From Podocnemis expansa (lineage: Eukaryota; Chordata; Testudines; Podocnemididae), in NCBI GenBank assembly GCA_007922195.1, contig ML682005.1, positions 27,515,183 through 27,579,182 on the forward strand: 64,000 nt of DNA. Reading direction: 5' to 3'. Below are positions 48,200-57,759 of the stretch, piece by piece; positions within the stretch are counted from its first letter, which is position 1, and each line of letters opens with the position of its first letter. The position numbers and the translations under genes were made by a program. The notes below the pieces were generated by a model that worked only from the letters and a program-made list of their open reading frames with translations, was not told where the DNA came from and did no database searches.

Positions 48200-48450
48200 C
48201 AGGGCTGTATTTTGGTGTTCGTAGGCCCTAGGCACTTTCACTTCGAAATGTGCAAAAAGAGGGGTAAACGCCAATTGAATTACGTTGATTGACATGATGC
48301 GCTTTAAACTATTCTAATGCTAAACCACTTGATTTTCCTTATTTTTCCTTATTTTTCTGCTTTTTTTATTTTTTCCCTCCTTCATAGGCCCTAAAAATTT
48401 CATAGGCCCTAGGCACTGTGGCTACAGTGCCTAATGGGAAATCTGGCACT
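48200..48450. mobile_element. Short hAT-like element
   Basis: About 251 bp, beginning CAGGGCTGTATTTTGG and ending, in reverse complement, AGTGCCAGATTTCCC. Flanks are ATGAGTTA (48192-48199) and GTGAGTTA (48451-48458), 7 of 8 identical. A 'taggccctaggcact' motif recurs three times inside. No ORF. Confidence 0.7.
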
Positions 48451-48509
48451 GTGAGTTAGGAAAATAAGGGAAACAGAGATTAAGAAACTTTCCCAAGTTC
48501 AGCTGGCAA

Positions 48510-48590
48510 GCTTATTGTGATAAATAAATTTGTTAGTCTTTAAAAGTGTCACAGGACTCCTTGTTTGTTTTACATTTCCTCTGTCCCAGC
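48510..48590 (+). mobile_element. Penelope-like terminal fragment
   Basis: 'gataaataaatttgttagtctttaaaagtgtcacaggactccttgtttgttt' matches the right arm of the fold-back copies at 48903-49180 and 57338-57757. Short and isolated. Confidence 0.6.
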
Positions 48591-48902
48591 ATAGTGCTTA
48601 TAAGAAAGATCATATGGCTGCTTACAGAGCACTGAAACGCTTGGTTCAGTACCATCATAGTGATATGTACCGTGAAAAGTCCATTGCTAATACCTAATGA
48701 GGGGCCTGGTTATGATGAAAATGGGTCTGTGTGATCCCAGTCTTTTTAGTACATTGATAGTACAATGAGATATGACCACTCACAACATGTCAAAGGGAGT
48801 CACATGCTGTAGCTATGTTCTGTATTATGGTTTTTTATACCCATGACTCAGAGTATTCCACCCACCTTCTTTGCTGGTAGTGCCTAGATTCCTATAATTC
48901 CC

Positions 48903-49180
48903 TAAAAAAGCAAGGAGTCTTGTGGCACTTAAAGACTAACAGATTTATTTATCACATGAGCTTTCGCGGGAGAAATCCCACTTCATCAGACGCTTTGAAG
49001 AGGGAGAACTTGCAGAATTGGATTCTATAAGTTCTCCTTCTTCAAAGCATCTGACAAAGTGGGATATTCTCCCATGAAAGCTCATGCAATAAATAAATCT
49101 GTTAGTCTTTAAGTGCCAGAAGCCTCCTTGCTTTTTTTGCATTGCTAGACTAACAAGGCTGCTCCTTTGGAACTTGACTA
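48903..49180. mobile_element. Penelope-like element, inverted fold-back copy
   Basis: The left arm (about 48907-49015) runs 'caaggagtcttgtggcacttaaagactaacag...cttcatcagac...gaagagggagaact'. The right arm (about 49025-49170) is its reverse complement, diverged: 'agttctccttcttcaaagcatctgac...ctgttagtctttaagtgccag...'. The two meet head to head with only about 10 bp between. Similar arms occur at 57338-57757 and next to a GIY-YIG coding relic at 52445-54135, which is why I assign them to Penelope-like elements, where terminal repeats in inverted orientation are known. Confidence 0.7.
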
Positions 49181-49577
49181 TAATTCCCAAATGATCCCTC
49201 CTTCAAGTATTTTAGCTCTCTATGTACTTGTATACCTCCATAATATGTTGTATTTCTGTGGGTCTGTCATGGATAGCTTCCAAGTGTCATTCTATATTAG
49301 AAGCATTCCTTTTCCTAATGACATGCAGACTAAATATCCAGTTTTTATAGATGTGCAAAAAGTGGTACTAATCAGATTTTTCAGAGGTCTCATATCTGAA
49401 TCTTTCTCTGCATATAGCCAGATTCCGGGCTGACGGTTTCATACATTTAGAATAAAGAGGTATAATGATCTTTGATTGCATGGATGTTTTTTCAGTTTAA
49501 TCATGTCCAGATTACACAAATCCAGACTAAAATCCTTATCTGGAACTCACAGCAGAAGTGAAGCTTTTAAACATTTA

Positions 49578-50342
49578 GGGTGTGTTCACACAGCACTCTT
49601 ATTTCGAAACAACAGAGGTTGTTTCGAAATAAGAATTCTGCTGTTCACACGACACACAGTTGTTTCGAAACAAGTTAAACCTAGTTGCTAGGTGAAACAA
49701 TGCCGTGCAAACATGTTGTTTCAGAACAAGGTGTTCCGAAACAACAGTTCAAGGGGTGCCCCCTCAGCACCCTGGCCAGGGTGCTGAGGGGTGTCTCCTG
49801 GCCAGCACCTGCACAGCGGGCCTGCAGGCACTGGCGGGCTTCAGCGCTGCCCAGCACTGAACCCCACTGGTGCCTGCAAAGGGGGGACTGCAGGCACCCC
49901 GGGGCTTCAGTGCTGCCCAGCCGGCTTAAAGCCCGGTTGCGACCGCGGCAGGTTTGAGGGCAGACCGGGCTTTAAGCTGGCAGGGAGCAGCTCTGCCCAG
50001 CGCTGAACGCTGCCGGAGGCTGCAGCCCCGCTCTGCAGGCCCCCGCGGCATTCAATGCTGGGCAGTGCAGAAGCCCTGGGGTGCCCGCAGCCCCCCCTTT
50101 GCAGGCACCAGTGGGGTTCAGTGCTGGGCAGTGCTGAAGCCCGCCGGTGCCTGCAGCCCCCTGCGAGAGTGAAATAGCATGTTCACAGTGTGAACTTGCT
50201 ATTTCGTTTCCCGCCTTTTTCCTTATTTCGAAATAACTTTTTGTTAATTCGGATTAAGTTATTTCAAAATAAGGCATTATTTCGATACAAGTTTGTTTCG
50301 ACACAACTTGTATCGAAATAATCCCTGTGTGTGAACATAGCC
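49578..50342. mobile_element. Harbinger-type MITE, copy 5, with long GC-rich hairpin
   Basis: 765-bp element. Ends are GGGTGTGTTCACACAG (left) and GGCTATGTTCACACACAG (right, reverse complement). Flanks are TTA and TGA (2 of 3). Both AT-rich shoulders consist of TTATTTCGAAATAA-type palindromes, one exact at 50223-50236. The centre (about 49800-50160) is a GC-rich inverted repeat, with arms roughly 49800-49945 and 49955-50160. The overlapping 70-90 codon ORFs in the core are not genes. Confidence 0.78.
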
Positions 50343-50345
50343 TGA

Positions 50346-51170
50346 GAGAGTAAGGATATTGTAATTAGGCCTGAAAAGATATGAAATTCCTTTGCCTCCA
50401 AAGCTCATGGTGGATATATATTTGTGTGTGGTAAGCTACATTACTATGGCCAGTAACAAATGCAACAGTAAAAAATTATGATTAATATGGTATTAATGTG
50501 ACATGGAGTTTTGCCTCAGTAAAGAATGTAGGATTCAGCAAATAATGTGCAGTAAAAGAACCTCTGTAAATTCAGTTCTTATCAGATAAAGTACAGATAC
50601 CAGTCTGAACTGTCTGACCTTCTTAAATATGAAAATTTTGACCTAAAGCAGACTCACTAGTATGATTTGCTGAAGGAAATGAAAGATTTTACTGCAAAGA
50701 TGAAACTAACACAGAGCTACTTTGTTTCCTCAACAGAGGGAGCTGTTAGACAGTGTTACAGACACCCTCTGTCTTCAAAAGCATGTAAACTACCTCTGCA
50801 GCAGCCAGCCGAAGAACTCCTGGATAATGATAAAGTCATTTTCCAAACTCAAGCACAAGCAAGATTAGATTTTGCATCATTTGTTTTAAAGAAAGATAAA
50901 TATACTTCCTCCCACAAGATAATATTATAGGTATAACATTAATACTTATGAATTAAAGGCATGAGCATCCTTTGTTCAAATAGTTTCCACTGAGGACAAG
51001 AAAGGAAATAACTATTAGCAAAACCCAGCTTACAACAAATCAACTGTATGCAAGGAAGCTACATGTTCATATGCATCAAGATGTTATTTTAAGATTAATA
51101 AAATCAGGTGAAATTAATTGGAAAAAGGAAATTAATTTGGCAAAGGGAATTAAGTGAAGATACGATGGTA
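50346..51170. other. Gene-free stretch
   Basis: No supported gene; an 87-codon ORF (50667-50930) has no recognised domain. AT-rich. Confidence 0.5.
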
Positions 51171-51174
51171 TATG

Positions 51175-51662
51175 CACTCCCCACTGCAAAAAGGACAGGG
51201 ACATGCTAGAGAGAGTCCAGCGGAGGGCAACCAAAATGATTAAAGGGCTGGAGCACAAGCCCTATGAGGAAAGACTGAAAGCATTAGGCTTATTTAGTCT
51301 GCAGAAGAGAAGATTGAGGGGGGATTTGATAGCAACCTTCAACTACTTGAAGGGATGCTCTAAGGAGGATGGAGCTCGACTGTTCTCAGTAATAACAGAG
51401 GACAGAACGAGGAGCAATGGTCTCAAGTTGCGGTTAGGGAGGTCGAGGCTGGATATTAGAAAAAACTTTTTTACTAGGCGAGTGGTGAAGCATTGGAATG
51501 AGCTGCCTAGGGAGGTGGTGGATTCTCCATCTTTGGAGGTGTTTAAGGCCCAGCTGGACAAAACCATGATTGGGATGGTTTAGTGGGAGTGGTCCTGCCT
51601 CTGGCAGGGGGTTGGACTAGATAACCTATGAGGTCCCTTCCAACCCTATGATTCGATGACTT
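51175..51662 (+). mobile_element. Young CR1 LINE 3' end
   Basis: 5'-truncated CR1 from the APHYKKD-like block to the 3' end ('ggtcccttccaaccctatgattcgatga'). Unlike older copies, its coding part has no stop or frameshift over 127 codons, so it is among the most recent CR1 insertions here. It is closely similar to the corresponding part of the long CR1 (41150-41638). Confidence 0.9.
51203..51583 (+). pseudogene. CR1 ORF2 C-terminal fragment, open frame
   Basis: 127 codons of the C-terminal, post-polymerase region of CR1 ORF2, intact to the natural stop (TAG at 51581-51583). Blocks in order: [68 protein letters not shown] and a C-terminal LDKTMIGMV. The first ATG is internal. 5' truncation during insertion removed the endonuclease and catalytic RT motifs, so it has no enzymatic function. 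Confidence 0.88.
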
Positions 51663-52635
51663 TTTTGGTTAAATTTTTTACCTAACTGTTTGCCAAGTAA
51701 CTTAACTGCAGGGGGGTTGGTTGAGGGAAAGAAAATTGCTTGATGACTATTTGGGCCAAACGGAAGTCAGTGGCAGCTATGTGAGCTTTGAAAAACAAAT
51801 CACTTATTTAGAAGCCTAATTTTAGTCATATTCAAAAGTTTTAGGCTTGATATTCTGAATATTTTTTCCCACTGTATGTATAGGTAGGCAAATATGCTCA
51901 TATCACAAGCCTACATAGGACCACAGTTTACAAACATAACATGAAAGAATTTTCTTTTACTGTTATCTAAAAATCTCACCACTATTTACTTTTAAACACC
52001 ACTGCTCAGCAACAGAAGGTCAAATGAGTGTGTACAGTGAATTAAATATGAGCTAACTGTATCCAGAATTTCTTTCCACATTTTCTTTAAAAAGCGGAAG
52101 TGAAATCACAAAATAGGTAAAAAGTTTTAGGCTTAATTATGCTACTACCATGTCAATTAACCTGAAAGACATGCATTTAAAATGGCGAGTAAGCTATAGG
52201 CAACCTTATGTATTTGGGGCACAATTATATACAATTGAGTTGACACATTAGAAATATCAAATACATTCATCTCTTCACATCTCAAAATATTAAAGATACT
52301 TTCTAGATGTTTAAATATATTTAATTTTATGGCTATCAACATTTTTATATATTTCTCTTTTTTATTTAAATATGTCTCCTTTTTGTGTGGCCATCCATTT
52401 TAGTCAAAAAAAAAAAAAAAACATTTACAGACAAACAAGAATATTCCAGCAAAACAAACAAGGAATCCTGTGGTACTTAAAAGACTTAAATAATTTATTG
52501 CATGAACTTTCATGGGAGAAAAATCCCACTTTGTGAGATGCTTTGAAGATAGGGGAATTTACAGAATGGGAAGAAAATAAATGCAGAGAAGTTTAAGTCA
52601 TAGGATCAGGTCACACTGTAACAGCAAATCAAAGC

Positions 52636-53704
52636 AGCTGTGTTCACACGTAAATGCTTATTTCAAAATAGGTGAATTCAAAATAAGTTATTTTGAAATA
52701 AAATCATTATTTTGAATTCACTTAAATTGAAATAAGCAAAAACCACCCAATCGAAATAGCAATTCTGAACACAGGACTTGCTATTTTGAGTCAGCAGAGG
52801 GGCACCATGGGAGGTGTGGCAACATGGCCTCCTGGCAGGGCCATGTTGCCACCCAGTCCCCTGCCTGGCTTTCACCTGGAGAGCCAGGCAGGGGAAAACA
52901 GCCCCCAGGGCAGGGATCTCCCTGCCCTGCCTCCCTCAATGCTGTTGGGGCAGCGGTGGAGGGACTGTAGCCCCCCAAACCCATGGCGGGGGTCCCGGAG
53001 CCGGCTTGCAGGGCTTGCCCACTGCCAGCCCCATGGGGGCTCACAGATCCAGCTCCCCAGGCCTCTGGGGGTGGGTGCGGAGCTGGCTGCCCTGCAGCCC
53101 AAGCTCCGCGCCTGTAGCCCCGGCAGTGGATGGGAGAACTGGCTCTCTGCACTGCTGGGGGCTCAGCGCCTGCAGACCTGGTGACAGATACGGGAGCCGG
53201 CTCCATGTGGTGCTGGGGCTGGGTGCCTGCAGCCCCAGTGGCAGAGGCAGGAGCTGTCTCTTCGCACTGCCCAAGCTCAGTGGCTGCCACCAAGCCTGGG
53301 CAGCACGGAGACCCGGCTCCCACCTCCACTGCCGGGGCTGCAGATGCGGAGCCCCACCAGAACAGAGAGCCGGCTCCCTCCTCTGCTGCCTCCCTGAGTC
53401 CCCCTGCATGTCCCCTCAGCTCCCTGGCCAGGGTGCTGGGCAGGGGGGGCCTTCCTCCCAGGGTGCACCTGGAAGGAAGGTCAACTGTTATATCAATATG
53501 TTGATCATATCAATATAACAGAGCCAGACAGGGTTATTTCGAAACCACAGTTTTGAAATAATCCTCATTTCGATACCAAAGGAGGTTTTATTGTATCAAA
53601 ATGATTTTTCTTATTTTGAAATAAGGGAGCTCCTTATTTTGAAATAAGGAAAAAGTCATCTGGACATTGTTGTTTCCATTTAAAAGCCTTGTATGGACAT
53701 AGCC
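52636..53704. mobile_element. Harbinger-type MITE, copy 6, with GC-rich core
   Basis: 1069-bp element. The right end in reverse complement is GGCTATGTCCATACA and the left end is AGCTGTGTTCACACG. The duplication AGC lies at 52633-52635 and 53705-53707. AT-rich shoulders (52655-52790, 53530-53660) are TTATTTCGAAATAA-type repeats; the core (52795-53480) is GC-rich with no relation I could see to copy 5's core. The long overlapping ORFs on both strands (for example 52814-53518 and 52781-53329) reflect GC-rich sequence with few stops and show no domain. Confidence 0.75.
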
Positions 53705-53967
53705 AGCATTTGTTAAGATTCAAACATGGAGGAAAAGCATATAGAGGAAGATGAGGTCAAACCACCTGTTGTAATGAGAAAAAAAAATCCAAAGTCCTTA
53801 TTTAGACCTGAAGAAACACTGCCAAATTTGCATATGAATTCCAATTCTGTGTTTTCTCTCTGAAGCCTTGAGTTGTTATTCAATCGTCTGAGCACAGCTA
53901 TTAGGAAATCATCAGTGGAGTGATCAGGAAGATTGAAGTGCTCACTTACTAGTTTTAGACAGTTGTG

Positions 53968-54111
53968 ATTTTGATGTCAGATTTGTGGCCTTTTATTCTT
54001 TTGAACAGAGACTGTCCTGTTTGTCCAATATAGAAGGCAGAGAGGTATTTTTGGCACACAATGGCACAAATCACATTGAGGGATGAGGAGGTGAATGACC
54101 CTTTGATAGCA
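53968..54111 (-). pseudogene. GIY-YIG endonuclease fragment of a Penelope-like element
   Basis: About 48 codons on the minus strand are readable without a stop. They contain a block with VICAIVCQKY, then FYIGQTGQSLFKRIKGHKSDI. The YIG/GQTG pattern with a following R and H matches the GIY-YIG nuclease that Penelope-like elements carry behind the reverse transcriptase. Stops appear soon after, toward lower coordinates. It is a nonfunctional piece but decides the family assignment of the related terminal repeats in this window. Confidence 0.7.
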
Positions 54112-54428
54112 TAGCTGGTTTTATTTATTCCAAGTTACATCACAAGAGATGAATGTCTTAGATCCTGCTGTTGCTCAAGTCAATGGAAAAACTCCTATTA
54201 AGTTGAATGTTGCAGGATCAATCCCTTGTTCCACCCCCCCAAGGTTTTGGAAGGGATATAAACACTCATTGTTTTAAGGACTACGCCAACCTTTAACTAA
54301 TGAAAGTTAGGAAGAAACTTTTCCTATGTGTTAGTTATTCCATAACTGCTCATTGCTAGTTAGTTGCACTTCTCTCTTATGTATCTTGTACCAGCCAATG
54401 TCGGAGAAGTGTTACTAGTCTAATACTA

Positions 54429-55001
54429 CAGTGGGGACCCATTACCATGCAACTGGCTTGCCCGCAGAACCGGTTAACGGGATGTCCCCCAAAGGCTCCA
54501 GTGTAATGTGTGGGTCCCATTAATGTGCGTTGCGTAAATGGGACCAGGAGTATTGCTGCCCCAGAGACGGGCCCCAGAGACAGGCCCCAGGCACCAGCCC
54601 AGGCCTCACTCCCCAGCCCTGCTTCTCTGCTGGGGTCCAAGCTGGCCTCAGGCGCCTGCTGCTGCCAGCCTGGCCCTGGATCCCGGGCCAGGGACACGGC
54701 AGGGAGCGGTGGCCACAGCCGCAGGTGGCCTGACCTAGAATGGGGCTGGAAGCAGCCGCCGCCACCACTCCCTGCCACGTCCTTGGCTGGGGGTCCGGGG
54801 CCAGGCTGGCAGCAGCAGGCGCTTGAGGCCAGCTTGCACCCCAGCAGAGAAGCGGGGCCAGGGGCATGGCTCGCAGCCAGGGAGTGGGCCTGGGCCGATG
54901 CCCCGGGGAAGGCCTTCTGGTCCCGTTTACATGGGGACTGGTTTACATGTGGTCACCAGGGACTTGTCCCCCAACACCCGCACGTAAATGGGTCCCCACT
55001 G
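54429..55001. mobile_element. Non-autonomous Tc1/mariner (pogo/Tigger-like) element
   Basis: 573-bp element with ends CAGTGGGGACCCATTACC (left) and CAGTGGGGACCCATTTACG (right, reverse complement), each next to TA (54427-54428, 55002-55003). TA duplication plus CAGT... ends match pogo/Tigger-type elements; the 8-bp flanks do not match, arguing against hAT. A second inverted pair ('gtaaatgggaccaggag' near 54535, and 'cttctggtcccgtttacat' near 54918) lies inside. The GC-rich centre has no transposase. Confidence 0.75.
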
Positions 55002-55009
55002 TATATGGT

Positions 55010-55854
55010 AATTACTCTGTTATTGTAATTTTAATTTTTTTTTACTCTAATGAGGTCAGCTTTTATCATTTGACGCCAGTTTCTCAGTTCAAGATTAAGG
55101 ATCAGCTACGAGAAAATAATTTCCTAATGTCTGAGAAACAGCTCTTTAGGCTCAATAAAGAACTCATTATGACCATGGTCTTTTGAAGAGCAGTCTCAAT
55201 GCTACAGCTTCTATAATAAAGAAGAATAAAGCAGAATGGATGTGTTTGTATATGCTATCTACAAAGAACCAAATTCTGACCTCAGCTGTGTGGACACAAC
55301 TGTTGAAGTCAGTGGGAGTTCAATGCAGCTATCAAGGACATAGCTTGCCCCCAAATTCCATTCAAATACCTCTGATAGTATTTTGGCAAAAATTGTGATT
55401 GAGGTAGTCACAACATACAGAGTTGATGAAACTACTCACATTTTTGCTATAGACAATGGAATTCACATCAATAGGATCTTTATAGATGTTTCAAAGGGGT
55501 TCTTTCCATACATCAGACATAGTACTTTACTTGTTTAACTCACATAATGGACCTTGTTGTTGGTACATATAAAAAGCCTTTCACAATTACCATGACCTTA
55601 GGGAAACTGTTTAAAAAGCAGATTTCTTTATGAGCTGAAAGAGAGGCATGGTATTTGCAGTTTATGGGAGGAAGTGAACCTGTCAAAAAGGCCAAAATAC
55701 CATCTACTCAAAACTACAGAGTTCCTGTGGTAGTTTGTTGAACAGCAAATTTGAAAAATAACTCACCGAAAAGGAGACTGATATTTTGAGGACACACTAA
55801 GCATTTTTACCAAATGAAAAAGAAACTATATCAGATCCCATCCTCAAAACTTCT
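55010..55854. other. Gene-free AT-rich stretch
   Basis: No supported gene or element. Confidence 0.5.
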
Positions 55855-56262
55855 TGGTCACTATTCAGTATTGTAGCTGTGTTGGGCCCAGGATATTAGA
55901 GAGACAAGGTGGGTAAGGTCAGATCTTTTATTGGACCAACTTCTGTTGGTGAGAGAGACAAGCTTCCAAGTTTACACTAAGCTCTTCTTCATGTCTGAGG
56001 AATGTATGCAGAGTGCCAAAGCTATATATAAGGTGGAACAAATTGTTTAGCATAAGTGGTGGAGTGCACTTGTTTGGAGAAGGTGTGTTTGAATGTGTTT
56101 TAAGGTGCATATACAAGATGTTTTCCTCAGAGCATGTTCTGTGGTATGTTAGCACTTGGTTGGAGATAACAGATTTCTTGGTGCATTCAGTATGGTTATT
56201 AGGTTTATAAAAGTCGGTGTGGTGATCTGAGAGTTTGTTATGCATAATGGCTGTCTCGAGCA
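55855..56262 (-). mobile_element. Amniote interspersed repeat, possibly Penelope-related
   Basis: Begins 'attgtagctgtgttgggcccaggatattagagagacaaggtgggtaaggtc' with an imperfect inverted motif around 'accaacttctgttggt'. This is a high-copy repeat in turtle-type genomes. The overlapping antisense ORF (55928-56305) reads as a degraded retroelement C-terminus. I am unsure of the family. Its right end abuts the LTR at 56268. Confidence 0.45.
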
Positions 56263-56332
56263 GGGCTTGAGGCAGGTTCTCGGATTCCGCGTGAAGACAA
56301 CACATGAGTCAGGAATGAAGCAGACTACAAAC

Positions 56333-56338
56333 TTTATT
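56333..56338 (-). promoter_or_regulatory. AATAAA polyadenylation signal of LTR
   Basis: AATAAA on the minus strand followed by a GT-containing stretch ('gtttgtagtctg'). Located about 185 bp downstream of the TATA box of the same LTR. Confidence 0.65.
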
Positions 56339-56520
56339 GGATTACAGCCAAATTAAACCCTAACGCTCACCATCATGTAACCCAGGGGAGAGCCATTTCC
56401 TGGTGTGAGTGGCTACACTGCCACCTCGGGGTGAGTGGCCCCCTTTAAACAGACCAAGACCCCCAACTCTCAGCGTCTTCAGGCCTGAGAGAGACTCTCG
56501 CCCTCCTTTCTAGTGGCTTC

Positions 56521-56529
56521 CCTTTTATA
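56521..56529 (-). promoter_or_regulatory. TATA box of LTR
   Basis: TATAAAAGG on the minus strand. Transcription would be expected to start about 25-30 bases downstream, near 56495. Confidence 0.65.
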
Positions 56530-57337
56530 TCCTGATACAAAGAAGCTAGGGTTACTAAAGAGCAAAAGCCAAAAGCAAAACAAGCTTGCCGTCTGAACCA
56601 GACATATACTCTCCCTGAACCTGGGGGGGCGGAGGGGGAGGCTGTCACTTGTGTGTGTGGTGACTTCCTCTTTTCTAGCGGCAATTGCAGCTTCAGCTGG
56701 CAGCTTAGCATGACTTTACTTTGGTTCAGGCTTTTGGGGCCTGCCATCCCTCTGGCCACCCTAAACTGATGTGCGACCTGTAGGGTTCTACTGCTCTAAT
56801 TGTACTTCTCAGACCAGAATCTCTGTTTCCCTGTATAAAGCATCTACCAATAGGGTAAAAAATGCTATCTTTCTGACTAGGTGGCATTTTGTAGTGGTGA
56901 AAATGGATGATACAGAGTACAGGGTTATAGAAAATGTACTCTCTATTTTTAAATAAGCCTCCATGTAACTGACCAAGTTTGTCCTTGTATTTCTCTCTGC
57001 CTTTCCTTAAGGGTACAGATTCGTCTGTCCCTGCATGCAGTCACCATGTCTGGTGCCAGAGCCTTTCCCACTGCAGTTTCTGCCATTTGCAACAGTCTTC
57101 CTGTAACTCTGCTTCATTGACCCTCCATCTCTGTGTAGATCTTTCTTTTCTTTTTTGCTTATGCTTCATTTTATCTCTCTCTGTTATTTAACTCCAGAAA
57201 GCTTCTTACTTTGAAGCTTCCCTGAAAGCTATGAAATGCAAGAAAATGACACATTATGTTAATGAGATCTTTGTTATGGTTTTGGGTAAAGGTTTTTATT
57301 AACAGCAAGGCGCAAATAGATAAAGGACTGAAAAAAA

Positions 57338-57757
57338 AGAAGTCTTGTGACATTTTTAAAGATTAACACATTTATTTATTGCATGAGCTTTCATGGGTGA
57401 GATCCTACTTTGTCAGACACTTGAAAATGGAAAAAAAATTATGGAAGGGAAGGATGAATGCAGTGACGTAAATGTAACCACAGGATCAGGTCAGACTATT
57501 TCAGCAAATTAAACAGGGTGTATTCATTCAAACTTGTTTGATTTGCTGAAGTAATCTGATTAGATCCTGTGACTACAGTTACTTCGCAGTATTTATCCCC
57601 CCATACCTATTTCCCTCCCTTTTCAAACATCTGTCAAAGTGGGTTCTCTCCCACAAAAGCCCATGTGATAAATGAATCTGTTGTCTTTAAAAGTGCCACA
57701 AGATTCCACGTTTGTTTTGCTGAACTAGACTAACATGGTTACATCTGCCGAACTCAA
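57338..57757. mobile_element. Penelope-like element, inverted fold-back copy (larger)
   Basis: Left arm, about 57345-57515: 'gaagtcttgtgacatttttaaagattaacacatttatttattgcatgagctttcatggg...ccacaggatcaggtcagactatttcagcaaatt'. The right arm, about 57538-57755, is the reverse complement: 'tttgctgaagtaatctgattagatcctgtg...aagcccatgtgataaatgaatctgttgtctttaaaagtgccacaag...', ending 'gctgaactagactaacatggtt'. Some 20 bp separate the arms. The inner sequence agrees with 52580-52635 of the split Penelope relic. Confidence 0.72.
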
Positions 57758-57759
57758 AA

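Larger units (their letters stand above)
52445..54135 (-). mobile_element. Penelope-like element relic, split by a MITE
   Basis: Left piece (about 52445-52635): the terminal sequence shared with the fold-back copies ('caaggaatcctgtggtacttaaaagacttaaataatttattgcatgaactttcatggg...'). Right piece (53705-54135): antisense coding remnant with a GIY-YIG motif. A 1069-bp Harbinger-type MITE with AGC duplications separates them. The minus-strand order, GIY-YIG then 3' terminal sequence, is as expected for a Penelope-like retroelement. Confidence 0.65.
56268..56760 (-). repeat. LTR of an endogenous retroelement, minus strand
   Basis: On the minus strand a TATA box (56529-56521) is followed by about 190 bp and then AATAAA (56338-56333), the spacing expected for an R region in a retroviral-type LTR. 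It then continues through a GC-richer U5-like part to near 56268. No coding sequence adjoins it, so it is a solo LTR or LTR fragment. Exact ends and target duplication were not found. Class (ERV or other) undecided. Confidence 0.65.

Noticed and set aside
48903..49180. microRNA or long-hairpin gene
   Set aside because: The fold-back is explained by inverted Penelope termini found elsewhere in the window; no evidence of transcription.
52781..53518. Overlapping ORFs of 120-234 codons on both strands
   Set aside because: They lie in the GC-rich core of a MITE where stops are rare, are open on both strands, and have no domain.
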